Shown in pieces: positions 1 to 11,800 of a stretch of 64,000 nucleotides of DNA. The notes beneath the pieces are model-generated. The model was not told the DNA's origin and did no database searches. It was given only the letters and a program-made list of their open reading frames with translations. The DNA is from Datnioides undecimradiatus. Lineage: Eukaryota; Chordata; Actinopteri; Lobotiformes; Datnioididae. The stretch's first letter is position 1. Every line of letters starts with the position of its first letter. The stretch spans positions 1,550,001-1,614,000 of the forward strand of contig WARS01001868.1 in the NCBI GenBank assembly GCA_008933995.1, given 5' to 3'. The position numbers and the translations under genes were made by a program.

Positions 1-866
1 CTCCTCCTCCACCTCCTCTCCTCCACCACCGCCACCTCCGCCTCCTCCTCTTCCACCACCATCCACCTTCACCACCGCCCTCCTCCTCCTCCTCCTCCTC
101 CACCACCACCCTCCACCTCCACCACCTCCTCCTCCACCACCGCCACCTCCAATTCTTTTTGATTTCAGTTTGGGCCCCACCGCCAATCTCCTCCTCCACC
201 ACCGCCACCACCTCCTCCACCGCCACTACCTCCTCCTCCACCTCCACCTCAACCACCGCCACCTCACTGTTCCCACCTCCACCACCTCCACCCTCCTCCT
301 CCACCCTCCACCTCCTCCTCCTCCTCCTCCTCCTCCTCCCTCCACCACCTCCCTCCACCTCCTCCTCCCCCTCCACCACCTCCGCCCTCCACCTCCACCG
401 CCACCCTCCGCCTCCCTCCTCTTCCACCATCCACCTCCACCACCACCCTCCTCCACCGCCACTCCACCCTCCACCCTCCTCCACCCTCCACCTTCAACCA
501 CCTCCACCACCGCCACCCTCCTCCACCACTGACCTCCGCCACCGCCACCTCCTCCTCCTCCGCCTCCCTCCTCTTCCACCATCCACCTCCACCACCGCCT
601 CCTCCTCCTCCACACCGCCACCCTCCACTTTGGATTTCAGTTTTGCCCCCACCGCCACCCTCCCACACCCTCCTCCACCTCCACCTCAACCACCGCCACC
701 ACCTCCACCGCCCCACCACCCTCCACCACCGCCACCCTCCTCCACCCTCCACCTCCACCACCCTCCTCCACCACCACCACCCTCCACCACCGCCACCCTC
801 CACCACCACCACCCTTCTCCTCCTCCACCTCCCTCCTCCTCCTCCACCACTTTCATCTCCAAGTGA
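1..866. repeat. CCT/CCA-rich satellite
   Basis: Nearly pure C/T/A-on-top tract built from CCT, CCA and CCG triplets. Only two spots break the pattern, at about 157-180 and 628-652. Both carry a GATTTCAGTTT-like core followed by a CCCCAC stretch, about 471 bases apart, which suggests a higher-order unit. A second near-repeat (CTCTTCCACCATCCACCTCC) recurs at about 419 and 570. Long open frames here encode only Pro/Ser/His/Leu or Gly/Arg/Trp runs, and they are open because the triplets contain no stops. Confidence 0.9.
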
Positions 867-890
867 CATGTGACCAGATTTCATCATCAT

Positions 891-926
891 CAGTGACATC
901 ATCAGTGACATCATCAGTGACATCAT
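891..926. repeat. 12-bp tandem repeat, three units
   Basis: Three consecutive copies of CAGTGACATCAT directly after the satellite. Each holds a TGACATCA core that resembles a cAMP-response/AP-1 half site. Whether it binds anything is unknown. Confidence 0.85.
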
Positions 927-2160
927 TTGGTCATATGACTACATTCTTAGATTGGTCTGCGTAACAGACCTGAGGGAGCCTTCAGTGATTCCAGCCACAG
1001 CAGCTCCTCTCAGACACAGTGCTTTGAGGGCCCCAGATAACATATACCAAACGTTTCTTCAACTCACATGAAGTCTTTCAGCCGTTTATTTTCACGACCT
1101 CCATAAAACAGTTGTCTGCTCCTCAACTGACCAAGATGCAAAATATATGGAGGACTAACTGTGTTTCTGAATGAGCTTAAGCCCAGTTGATGCAAATTCT
1201 TACACAATGGTTCCAGTATTTATTTAGTAAGCTAAAATCTGCTGATGCATTCATTTTGCACAGTAATAACAATGCCTCAATACTTACATGAAGTATACTC
1301 TACATAAAGTATTCAGTTTTAATAAAGCCAGAACAGGAAAAAAAATAGGTTGATTTTGCAATTAACATTATTTTTCACGTACAGTTTTGGGGTCTGTAGG
1401 ACCCCAGACAGTCAGGGTGTTTGCAGGTGTCTGGTGTGGCATGTCATTACTCACATCCCTTAATAAATGTGGCACATTTCCTGCACATTTAGACAGTGAT
1501 AGGCAGAGAGGTGCATCTTGAGGAGGTAAAAAAAAAAAGCAATACAAGAGAAGAGAAAGGAGGAGGGAGGCTGCATGAATGAGCGAATGACCTCATTATT
1601 GTCTGGACCTGGTGTTGAGTGGGATTATGGGTAGACCCCAGAGAGCACATAAGAGCCATTGATTGGAGAGAATCAGAGAGCCCAAAGAAACACAACGATC
1701 AGTTTCTCCTTTGGTGCCACCACTGATAAGAGTTTATGAGTTGTAACAGTTATTAAATAATTATATTTATAGGTCGGGTATTAGACATTAGGGAGACCAG
1801 TTTTTGTGGTTGCCATGTTGTGAAAAAAAATCCTGTTTATACAGTTAATAGGATTAAAATTAACATCCACAATGTGTGTGATGGATTAAAACTTGACTTA
1901 CTTACATTTATAGCTCCAGACATGATGTCTTACTATTAGAGTACTTAATATTATTGAATAACTAACATTTATAACTGCACACAATCTCATAAGAAAGGAT
2001 TTTTGCTCATACAGGTAACCAAAAAGCTGCTCTTCTTATTTGCTTTGGCCATTTTTAATAAACCCACTTGGTACAATTTAAACTTAATAATGAGAAATGG
2101 GACTGACTTCAAAATAAAAGCTACCGTGAATATTATAGAATGCAAAGCTTTACTGTGTGG
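927..2160. other. Intergenic, 5' of garnl3
   Basis: AT-rich unique-looking sequence. I see no gene, no convincing splice-flanked exon and no recognised repeat. Short open frames (for example minus 1489-1695) have no supporting features. Confidence 0.5.
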
Positions 2161-2812
2161 GGGAAAACATTAGGAGAGCAGACAAACGGTCAAATTGTCC
2201 TCGCAGCTTCTCTCTGTTCACACCGGATGATGCGATGCGAACCCCAGCCTCGGGCCTGCATCCTGACATCACTTTGCTCCAGGATACTGTAACTGTAGGA
2301 GAAGCTTAATTGACGGTGATGTAACAGCAACTCAAAGAAGAAGAGAGAGAGAGAGAAAGCGGTAAGAATAATCTGCTCTGAATGGTGCTCTTTTTTTTTG
2401 CTCTGCAGAGCCTCCAGCTAAAAAAAAAAAATGTGGTAGATTGAAATGCACCATTGATGTGAGTGAGGGAGAGGGCGAGAGAGAGAGGAAGAGAGAGAGA
2501 GAGGGGAAGAGCGAGAGGGAGAGAGAGAGAGATCACACAGTAAACACACAGCTCCTATGGCAGAGCCGTTCCGCTTCATCATCACGCTGTGACCAGTTGC
2601 GCGCAGAGAGAGGAGCCGAAGAGAGAGAGGGGGGGAAAAGAGTCCGACCACCAACCGGGTTTTGATCAGCTGTTGTCGGAGTTTGCAGCGGAGTGATGTT
2701 CCTGCGCGCTTAGCGAGAGGAGAAACGGAGAGAGAGAGAGAGGAGAGAGGGGGGAAAAAGACGCCGGTTTGTTGTTGTCGCCTTGTCCGCTGGACTGACA
2801 TCGCATGGGGAC
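2161..2812 (+). promoter_or_regulatory. garnl3: garnl3 promoter and 5' UTR region
   Basis: Sequence upstream of the first coding exon becomes GC- and CpG-richer from about 2220 and again at 2560-2800, the pattern of a vertebrate CpG promoter. It also holds long purine tracts (2341-2362, 2459-2532, 2605-2760), mostly GA repeats. A TGACATCACT element at about 2264 resembles a CRE variant. No clear TATA box is seen. The transcription start cannot be fixed from sequence alone. Confidence 0.55.
2459..2532 (+). repeat. GA-rich tract in 5' UTR/promoter
   Basis: Imperfect (GA)n purine tract with a few interruptions. It lies about 300 bases upstream of the garnl3 start codon and is able to form triplex DNA or bind GAGA-type proteins (inference). 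Confidence 0.85.
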
Positions 2813-2816
2813 ATGA
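2805..2816 (+). promoter_or_regulatory. garnl3: Three-codon uORF overlapping the garnl3 start
   Basis: ATG GGG ACA TGA: an upstream ATG opens a Met-Gly-Thr peptide whose TGA overlaps the proposed garnl3 ATG at 2813 in an ATGA arrangement. If transcribed it would probably dampen translation or feed ribosomes by termination-reinitiation. The sequence is plain; the regulatory role is inference. Confidence 0.5.
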
Positions 2817-2862
2817 ACAGTGTGGATCCATCGTCTAACAAACTGTTGACTTTCAATCAGCG
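2813..2862 (+). CDS. garnl3: garnl3 exon 1 (start codon)
   Basis: Residues 1-16 ([16 protein letters not shown]) plus two bases of Arg17. The donor CAGCG|GTAAAA leaves phase 2 and joins the single leading base of exon 2 exactly. The start was chosen because it is the only in-frame ATG after the CpG-rich region. The peptide has no motif I recognise, so this exon is less certain than the rest. Confidence 0.7.
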
Positions 2863-5800
2863 GTAAAAACAAACAAACACAACATCCTACTCTTTCCCGT
2901 GTTTATGCATGCCACCTCTCATCTGTTGAATGCATAGCTCTCTTGTCGTGTCTCTGTCATATCCCTGCAGCACTGGCGATATTTTATGCAGCCCCCGAGC
3001 AAATTAGACAAAGCCGGAGACACCTGCTCCGGTGCACAGAAACAGTTTGTTGGTGCGTAAAGTGCCTTAAAATCCTTTTGGATCGGCTAATAATGTTTAC
3101 AGTAATCGACTGTTTGGGAGGAGTTTTGATACTTGTCTAGTTATGTATCAGGTGCATGATTTATTGATCTTTTTCCATTTACGCTGGGATGGTTGGCAAA
3201 CTGAGCGCCACTGAATCCACAAGTCTCCAGTCTGGAAGTATTGACGCTCCTCAACAGACTCTTTCAGCCACAACAGCTTTTAATTAAACCACAGCGCTGG
3301 TTTAAATGCAGCTTTGTCGCCAGTTTTATAAATTGAAAGCTGAGTGTTGTGTTGCTTATTAATTGAGATATTGGCGTTTTTTTTGTTTGTTTGTTTGTTT
3401 GTTTGTTTTGAATTGTTTTCCGGGAGACATTTCAGTATGTACACGGAAAATTGTGAATTATTCATGACATGCTTTTCAGTTCAAGGTAGAGTGGAGGTGC
3501 ATGCAGCTCTGGCTGTATGACAGCGACAGAAACGTACGCGGCCACACTGAAGGCAAGCATCTGGCTGAAAGTGTGCTGCTGCGTTCAGATGCAGTCCAAG
3601 GTTACTTAGTGGTAACTAATTCTCAGCCTCTTGTATCCGAAAATACCGCCACTGCAGCTCTTTACAGTGGCAACAAGGAACTGGGGTCTGCAGTGACACT
3701 TAAACAGAGAGAGAGAAATGATATGGTGAGCATACAGCTCCAATGCAACAGTGCTGCCAATAGCAGAGGGGCTTCTTTTCCATGCTGCATCAGTTGTGCA
3801 GAGAGGGAGTGGAGAAGAGCCAAAGATGTCCTGAAATTGTCATGAAATGCTCTAATGACTTATCATATTGGTGTGAGGGCTTGGTATGGGATGAATTGGC
3901 TTTTTTTCCCCTCTCCCTCTGCTTTGTATAAGAATCATCAGCATCTTTTTCCTGCTCGTCATCGTGATCACAGCTTTCTTTACATCTCTGTAGCTAAAAG
4001 ACTAATCATGAGCACCAAGCAACATCTGTAACAGATGAATCCAAATTGGACAAAACCAATTGGCTAAATCCCAAAATAATTTCCTAAAATCCGTAAATTG
4101 AACCTGTCATAACACACGTGAGGGGGGGCGAGGACTGCAAAACAATTTGAATCTGTATCATTTCACATTATAACCTGAGGTCTCTGCAGTAACTCCTCAG
4201 AACTGCTGCAGAAACCAGCCGGCAGGTATCTAAATTGAAATTGTCAGATGTATTTGAGTGTGTGCGTCTTGTGATTGGCCTTTTTCATGCGATCCACTGA
4301 AGCTCTCAATAGTCCCGCGTTTGGCATTGCTTCAGCGCCACTTAACATCAAGGTCTCTCGGTGTATTTGGCTTTTGTTTCTAACACAATCTCTAAAAGAG
4401 TCACTTTATAGAGTGATTTAAGAGTCTTAAGAGTCATACAGTATTTAACAGAACTGGTAAAAGGATTGGCTTTTTCTTGAGCAGCTCTTGGAGGTTTGCT
4501 ATGATGGGTGGCAGCATGATTTATACCTCAAATTTCAGTGTACTGTATGGAGCCTTTCAGTGGCCAATGTCCATTGTCTTGTGACAGAAACCACAATTTG
4601 TAACCTTTCCCGTACTCCATTACTGAGGGCAGCAGTTGAGTAATGAATATCCATTTTACCTCTCTGTGTTTCAGAGCTATTTCTCTTTGGTCCAAGCTTT
4701 CAAAGTCATTTTTCTTTGGCTATTAGCCACTATACTGCTGGAAAGTGAGCGGTTGTGCTAGGTGCAGGGTTCAAGTTATGATGGCCAAACACATGGGCAG
4801 CTTTGAATGCAGGACAACGGTGTCAGCCGTGTTATATCTCAGATAGATGTAAGGCAACACAAGGGTGTAAGGTTACAGGACAGGCCTATATAATGAATCA
4901 CTAGTGTATTATCACAAGACTCTGCCACCAAGCTAGCAGCTTTGTGAAGCTGTAGCATTGAGCTGAATACCTAGACAGCATGCTAACATGCTCACAATGA
5001 TAATGATTTTTAGCAGGTATACTGTTCACCACATTCGGCATGGTAATTTTGAGTGGCAGCATGCTAACATTTGCTAATTAGCGCAAGAGAAGTACAGCTA
5101 AAGCCGAAGCAGGTATTCATTCATTAACCAGCCCATTTGATTGAATATGGCCTGAACGACTTCCAGGTGGCTGCATCCCATGGAGCCACACAGCTAATGT
5201 GGCTAAAAAAGAGGAAAGAAAATTTGATTATAAGAAAGTTTGATTATAATGACAAGGACAAGAATCCGTATCAGGATGAACAAGCTCAGGCTGTTGCTGA
5301 TATATCTCATAGTTACTTTACTTTAAGTCTGAATATGTCATCTCCATTGCGGTGGAGTCCCAGAGCTCCGTTGACAGGTACACGGTCCTCATCAGACTGC
5401 AACACTTTGCTCTCTCGCCTAGTTCCACCTCTTTAATAGGTGTCAGAGCAGCTTTTAGGTCTCCTTGTGTACAAACAGCTCTTAGTTCACCACAGGCTAC
5501 ACCTCCTACATGTGTTAAAATATCTCTCGTTTTAAAAGCGAATACAGCTAAAATTGGACAATGAACATTGGGACAAGGCAGCGAAGCAACAACACTTTTC
5601 CTTTGGACAGCAAAGTGTTGTAGACTCACAAACCTTTACAGACGGAGATGAGCGTCACTAGGAGATGGAGTGATTTTCATTAGGAAGATGGGTCGGGTGG
5701 TATCAATTAATCATCCCCCTGCAATATACGACTCTTTTTGTGACCCCTCCTCTCAGAGGAAAGGTGAAGGGTAGGAAAGACAGCGACCTGGGTGCTAAGG

Positions 5801-8800
5801 AGAATAAGTGGGAGCACATAAAGGTAGAAGCTGTGATGGAGTATGTTGTTATGGCGCCCCAGCAGACCCCACCCAAATTGCTACAATGTAGAGGATGCAA
5901 GCATGGAGGATGAGACTTGGCAAGGGAAGGGTGATGGATATATCCTGTAGTACAGACACACTTTAAAATGCGTCCTTTAAGCTTGAGTGTACATTATGTA
6001 TTAACAGCCCCACTCTGCCTTCATCTCCTCTGCAGAGAGAGAGAGAGAGAGAGAGAAACCTGACCAGAGAGGAGAGAGTTAGGGGGAGATATAAGAGGAG
6101 TGGGGGATGTGGTCCAGAGAGACAGAGGAAGCAAAAAGCATGCAGGTCATATCATCACTCTGGCAGTCATACAGATATATTCAAAACACACACACATATG
6201 GTTTACCACTCGCTGCCATAATTTAGAGCTTGGGTGATATGATAAATACAAAATCTTGTCTCTATAAAACAATCTTTTGAATGGGGTTCATCGTATTTTA
6301 GCAGCTAGCAAAATTGTTTTTTATGTGTAGCAACACTGAATGTTATTTGCTGCACCGTTACATCGTTATATAATGTAGTGGTACCTTCAGTATTATTTTA
6401 TGCTTGAACACTATTAGGACAAACCCTGTGCTGCTTGTCTTAGCTGGCCGTGCTTTGAGCTAACCACTCACGCTAACGCATGCTAACCTGTGCACAGTCA
6501 GGGTGTTAATATGTTGATGTTTAGCTGATAAAATGCTCACTTAATGTGAAGCTACAGTTAGGAGCAATATGTGTCAGCCAGGGTGGCGTTCAAGGCCTCA
6601 TGAAACTACATAATCCAAAAACTCCCCAACCCAGCTGTCATTGTGAGAGAACAGTTACAGATGTTACATTTTCATACTTGCATGTGATGTTTGTGTGTAT
6701 TTATTGCAATGTATTAGTGATTGCATCAACTCTGTTTGTGCGTTTGACTGTTTGACCAGCAGTCAGCTCTCCCAGCCAGTCTCCATCTATCACTCTGGCT
6801 TAACTCAATCAGGACCGTGTCTCAATCAGAGCTGGGTTGGCCGCCACTCCTGGCCAGTCACCATGCCATCGGCACCCCAGCCACACCGAGAAAGACTCCA
6901 GACAGGAGGGAGGGAAAGAAAGAAAAAGGAAAGGGGAAAGGGAAAGAAAGAATGTAGGGCGAACAACATGGGTGTAAGCAAGAAGACAAATTGAGATAAG
7001 TGTGATTTTAAAAAAGAAAAAACTGGAGAAAAGCAGATGCTGCAGCTACCACTTGTGTATGAGTGATGCCAAAGTTGACATATGTCTGTGTTGTGTGATG
7101 GGGACAGACAGGCCACGTGTCTGACCGTGCTTTTGTGTTGCAGCTCTGCCTCGGAGGACTTGGGCTGCAGGCGTGGAGACTTCAGCAGGAAACACTATGG
7201 TTCAGTCGAGCTGGTGAGTCTCATCCACAACACACATGTCTGTTTATTGCCCTCCTTCTGTCCCAGTGTGGCTTTCTCCTCGTCCTTTATCTCTTCATCC
7301 TCCTCACTGATCTCCCCTCCCTTTCAGTCTCTGTTGCTCTCTTTCTGTTCCTGCCTTCCCCTCTTTTCTGTTGGCATGGATGGACAACAGAGGGGGACTG
7401 ATGAGTCATGACGTACTGGGTGTGGTCCAGCGTTGTGCTTTGCCAGCGTGGATCACAGTGGGTGCTCCTCACAGTGATCCTCACAGTGATGCAGGACTCT
7501 TCTGCCTGCTTAGCCTCCAAAGTTCATTTGTTTTGTTTTGATGCTGCTGGTGTAAAGCTGCAGCGCAGTGTGTGCCTTTGTGGTTGATTACTAAGCTGTT
7601 GAGTCATTGTTGCTTTGGGGGGAGTGTGTGTGTGTGAGTGTGTCCCTCCACTGTGAGCTGAGTCTGTGCATCTCGATAGCCCAGAGGGACAGGAAGTCCT
7701 AGGGTTTCTCACTGCAATCGTGCTTCCTACCGGAGACATATTGTGGGTTTGTCCATGAGTGCCGCGCACCACGTGTGTGACTGATTAGTGTTGAGGAGAA
7801 ACCACATGCTGCCTATCAGCACCTCCAGACTGACACTACGCACAATGCTGCTGTGTGTGGGGGTGTGCATGTGTGAGAGCAGTTTCCAAACACCAAGTGT
7901 GAGCTAGGATGAGGTCACTGATGGCCTCGATATTCAAAGCGTGCCCATCTCACAGCAGTGTGAGACAACGATCTTGACAGTGCTGTCCTCTCACCTTCAT
8001 CACCTCTGCTACAGTTGGGATTTAATATTTATGCACACAAACTACGTAAAGAGAGCTTCTTCAATGAACCTTGACAATGGATTATTAAAAGATATAAAGA
8101 CAATATGCACTGGGCGATTAGTATGAGAGATGTGGAGAGGCCAGGTTGAGACATGTTCAGAGGAGGGACAGTGAATATATTGGTCGAAGGATGCTGAGGT
8201 TAAAGCTGCCAGGCAGGAGACCTAGAGGGAGACCAAAGAGGAGGTTTATGGATGTAGTGAAGGAGGACATGAAGGTAGTTGACGTGAGGGAAGAGGATAC
8301 AGAGGATAGGACGAGATGGAAGAAGATGATTCGCTGTGGCAATCCCTGAAGGGAACAGATAAGGAAAAGAAGATTAGTATGAAAGATGTAAATAGTGTAA
8401 ACAGATGGAAACTTTCAAGTTTCAATGCAAACAAGAGGAGCTCACTGTAGGCTGTAATTCCTCTCTTTCAATATTCATTTGTTAATATCTCAAATCTAAA
8501 TAATAAATCAAATCTATAAAATATTACATGATTGTGAAAATGCCAAAACTTAAAGATATACAAATACTCAATAATGCGAAAGAGAGAAAAGATCCATATT
8601 ATAACTAGAATTTGATTAATTGTACTGGTACTGGTGATCACCAGTTGAGACCCAGTCCACAAATTAAAAATGACATCTTTGTCTTCTGGCCAATTCTGTC
8701 ATATGACGCATGTTTACATGTCAACAAAAGGACGTCAGCTGCCCTTTGAAGCTTGACGCTGCTGGATCAAGAAAAATGGCCGATGTAGCGTGATGTTAGC

Positions 8801-11800
8801 ATCACAGAGGGATTAGCAGAGTGTGTTTACGTGATAATAAACTAGCATAACGTAGCAACATTGTTGTATGAAATAGACTTTAGCTGGTTAAATCTGCTCA
8901 ACCTCCTCTACAAGACTATTATTTGGCCTTGAAATGTAAGTTATGTTAACCAGCCTTGGTGTTAGTTAGTCTTCAGGTTAATTAGCAGTGTTAAGGAGTT
9001 ATTGCTAATTCAGATATCTCAGTCTCATCGTGAGTAGCAATTAGTTAGTATAATCAATTAAATGCGAGTGTATTACGCAAACAAAAGTCACATATTCCTC
9101 AAAAAATAATGCTTTCTACCATGGGCCTGTTTTTAAGACACAACTCCCGAAGGCATACGAAGCTGTGTGGTATGTTTGATAGAAGACTAAGTGGATAATG
9201 GAAAATTAATGGCAGGTCTTGATAAACCCAGGTTGATCTTCAGAAATAACCTCAGGGAGAATAAGCATATGATGCCAAGCTCACATTTTAGCAATTATCT
9301 TTGGTCCTTGACTCTGCAGCGAAATTAAGTCTTTTGTTTTTCTGCTGGAAAAGGAATATAATTGCTTGTGTGAAGATGGAAGGCAGAAGTGTTTCTGTCG
9401 ACGCTGGCGCTCGTGCTGCTTAAGGCTTTATGTCTCCAGGGGAGGTTTGTGCAAAGGTCGAGAAAGAGTCTTTAGAAATTCAGGTCCTGATGCCTTTTTA
9501 ACCAACAAACCCCCTCCGTTTGTTTACAATACTGAATCTTTGAGCTACTGGTCCGTGTGTCTGTCTAATGTGAATCTGGCAAGATATCAGCACGTGACAT
9601 TACCTTTAAAATTATAGAAAAAGAACTGAGTGGGATCATTTTACTTTCTCCCGAACATCCACAGTTTCAATATTGGATAAATCTAAGTCTCATTTTGATG
9701 GTGAACATTATCAGCAGTGCCATAAAAATACTTCAAATGCATTAAATGTAACGATGTAAGGGCTATGAAAAGTCATAAATGCTAATCTGTGAGGTTTTTT
9801 TTATCTAAATTAATTTCATTTTCTTTTTCTTTTTTTAAGATTGGCTCAGAATCAGACGTCTTGATAAAAGACCCAATCCCCACATTACACAGCTCATGCA
9901 TACGGCACTATATGTTTTTATAAAAATCACAGATATTCTCTATGTTGACTGTGCAACACATTCCTACATCGTTTCTTCAAAACAACTGAACATTTCTCTA
10001 CATTTTTGTTTTAAAAGCATTAAATTTAATTTTTATTTGTCTCCACCTGCTAAACAAAAATACACAAGACATTTTTAACACTGAAAATGTATTTTATAAC
10101 ACTTTCTAATCAGAAAGACCTATTTTGGTTAAGAACAAAGTTGATGATTGAATTCTTACGCATTTGTTTGCTGTAATAAAATAACCATAAACCACAATAA
10201 GCACAACATGCACCTCATTATTACGACTACAAATCACTTCACCCTTTCTGTTTTATCTTTTCTTGACATGAGCTTGACTCCAGTGTGTTCCAGCACTTTG
10301 AATGTTTTCAAATCTCTCAGCACAAGTGGGAAATACTGATTCAAAGCAGGGTCTTCCTAATAAGAGAGACCAGCATAAGCAGAGCCGTGACTCATCCTCT
10401 GTGTTTGTCTTATTTTTGGCATCAGTGAAGCGGCGGTATCAGTTGCCAATAAGAGCAGGTACCTGCACAGACACCATTGTAGCAATGTGATTCACTCCAG
10501 TCTGCGCAGACACACTGAAACTACTCCTGACATTACAGAGTTGCATAGGGCTCGGTTACATTTCGGCCTACTCATAGACAGTTTAAAATAGAGACTCGAG
10601 TCTGTCAACATTACTTCAATAAGGAAACTTGAAGTTGTGTGAACCACTTCTGGATATAACGTTCTTTATGTGTGTACCATCACACCTGGCTAAACACAAA
10701 GCGCAGCGGAAGCTAACAGGAATGACAGTTGTGTTGCAGGTAGCTGTTTTTGCTAAATCCAATGGAAATCTATCAAATCCACAGTGGCACTGGAGGAACT
10801 GTCCAGGATCAATAGGATTCATCATTTCACGGTAATCCATCAAATAATTTTGAGTATTGATCAAAGTCTTGGACCAAGTGACGGAGAGTGACATTACCAA
10901 TCCTTGAGCCACACTGCTGGCATGACCAATATACAGCCAAATCTGAGACATGGTGATATAAATTTACCTAAGTTCACCCTGAACTCACCGATTTGCTGCA
11001 CTAGAACATTTTGAATCCATAGACTGCATAAAATTGTGTATGTAGCCTCTGGGTCTGAAAAGTCCACAGAGGCAACTCCGCAGGCTTTAAGAAACTCTAA
11101 ATATACAGACGTCTGTGATTAAATGATTTGCCATGTCATTAAACACTTTCCTAATGAGTTAATGATCTTGTTGCCAGCATCAGGTCTTCTTCAACACAGC
11201 ACAATGTTCATTTTGTGAATATGTCAAAGCGGTTTATGTTTTAGGGCGTTGCTACCTTGTGATTGACAAGTCACTACCAATACACCCATAATGACACGAA
11301 CAGTAATCCACAAAGCAATGGGTGTTTTTATAATGGTGGCTTCATCCACCATTTTATACCGCCTATGATGGAGCCATAGGATGTTGTTGGCTGAGTACTT
11401 CTGAATAAAGGCGGGAGTGTTGCCAGGGGGTCCTCTTGCTGCATGGAAAAAAGTAGGATGTTTAATTCACTAAATACACCAAGGAATAGAGAAAATCAAT
11501 ACCCTGCCGCAGCTCGACACACAAACACTGGCCATCAGCCTGTGTTACCAAATTGCTCTAGTCAACACATGTGAGGTTCCTATTAACCTCTGTGCCAGAA
11601 CGCACACTCATCCACACAAATTAGCAAACAAATACTCCATGATTGCATCTGCATGCATGTACAGAGGCAACAACACAAACACAAAGGCAACTCCCACCCT
11701 GTCTTGTCACTTCATTTGGTGACAACTCCACAGTCCACTCTTAAAAGCTTAATTGTGTGCTGCGCGCTAAAACCAAAGGCGGCAACAATTAAACCGGTTT

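Larger units (their letters stand above)
2863..7143 (+). other. garnl3: garnl3 intron 1
   Basis: A 4.3-kb intron. It holds a TTTG microsatellite (3377-3410), a GA tract (6034-6057) and two relics of a GCTAACATG-type dispersed repeat (about 4935-5115 and 6450-6550). The remainder shows nothing recognisable. Confidence 0.7.

Noticed and set aside
159-866. Long open frames of Pro/Ser/His/Leu on plus and Gly/Arg/Trp on minus
   Set aside because: They are translations of the CCT/CCA satellite, open in several frames at once because the triplets lack stops.
2418-2831. 137-codon minus-strand frame over the garnl3 promoter
   Set aside because: Translation of purine/pyrimidine repeats (Ser/Leu runs); it lies antisense to the 5' UTR and has no domain.
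7466-7490. Tandem TCCTCACAGTGA-like duplication
   Set aside because: Only about two short units; too small to interpret.
10616-10951. 111-codon minus-strand frame in garnl3 intron 2
   Set aside because: No recognised motif, no splice or promoter context, and the surrounding sequence looks like an old dispersed repeat.
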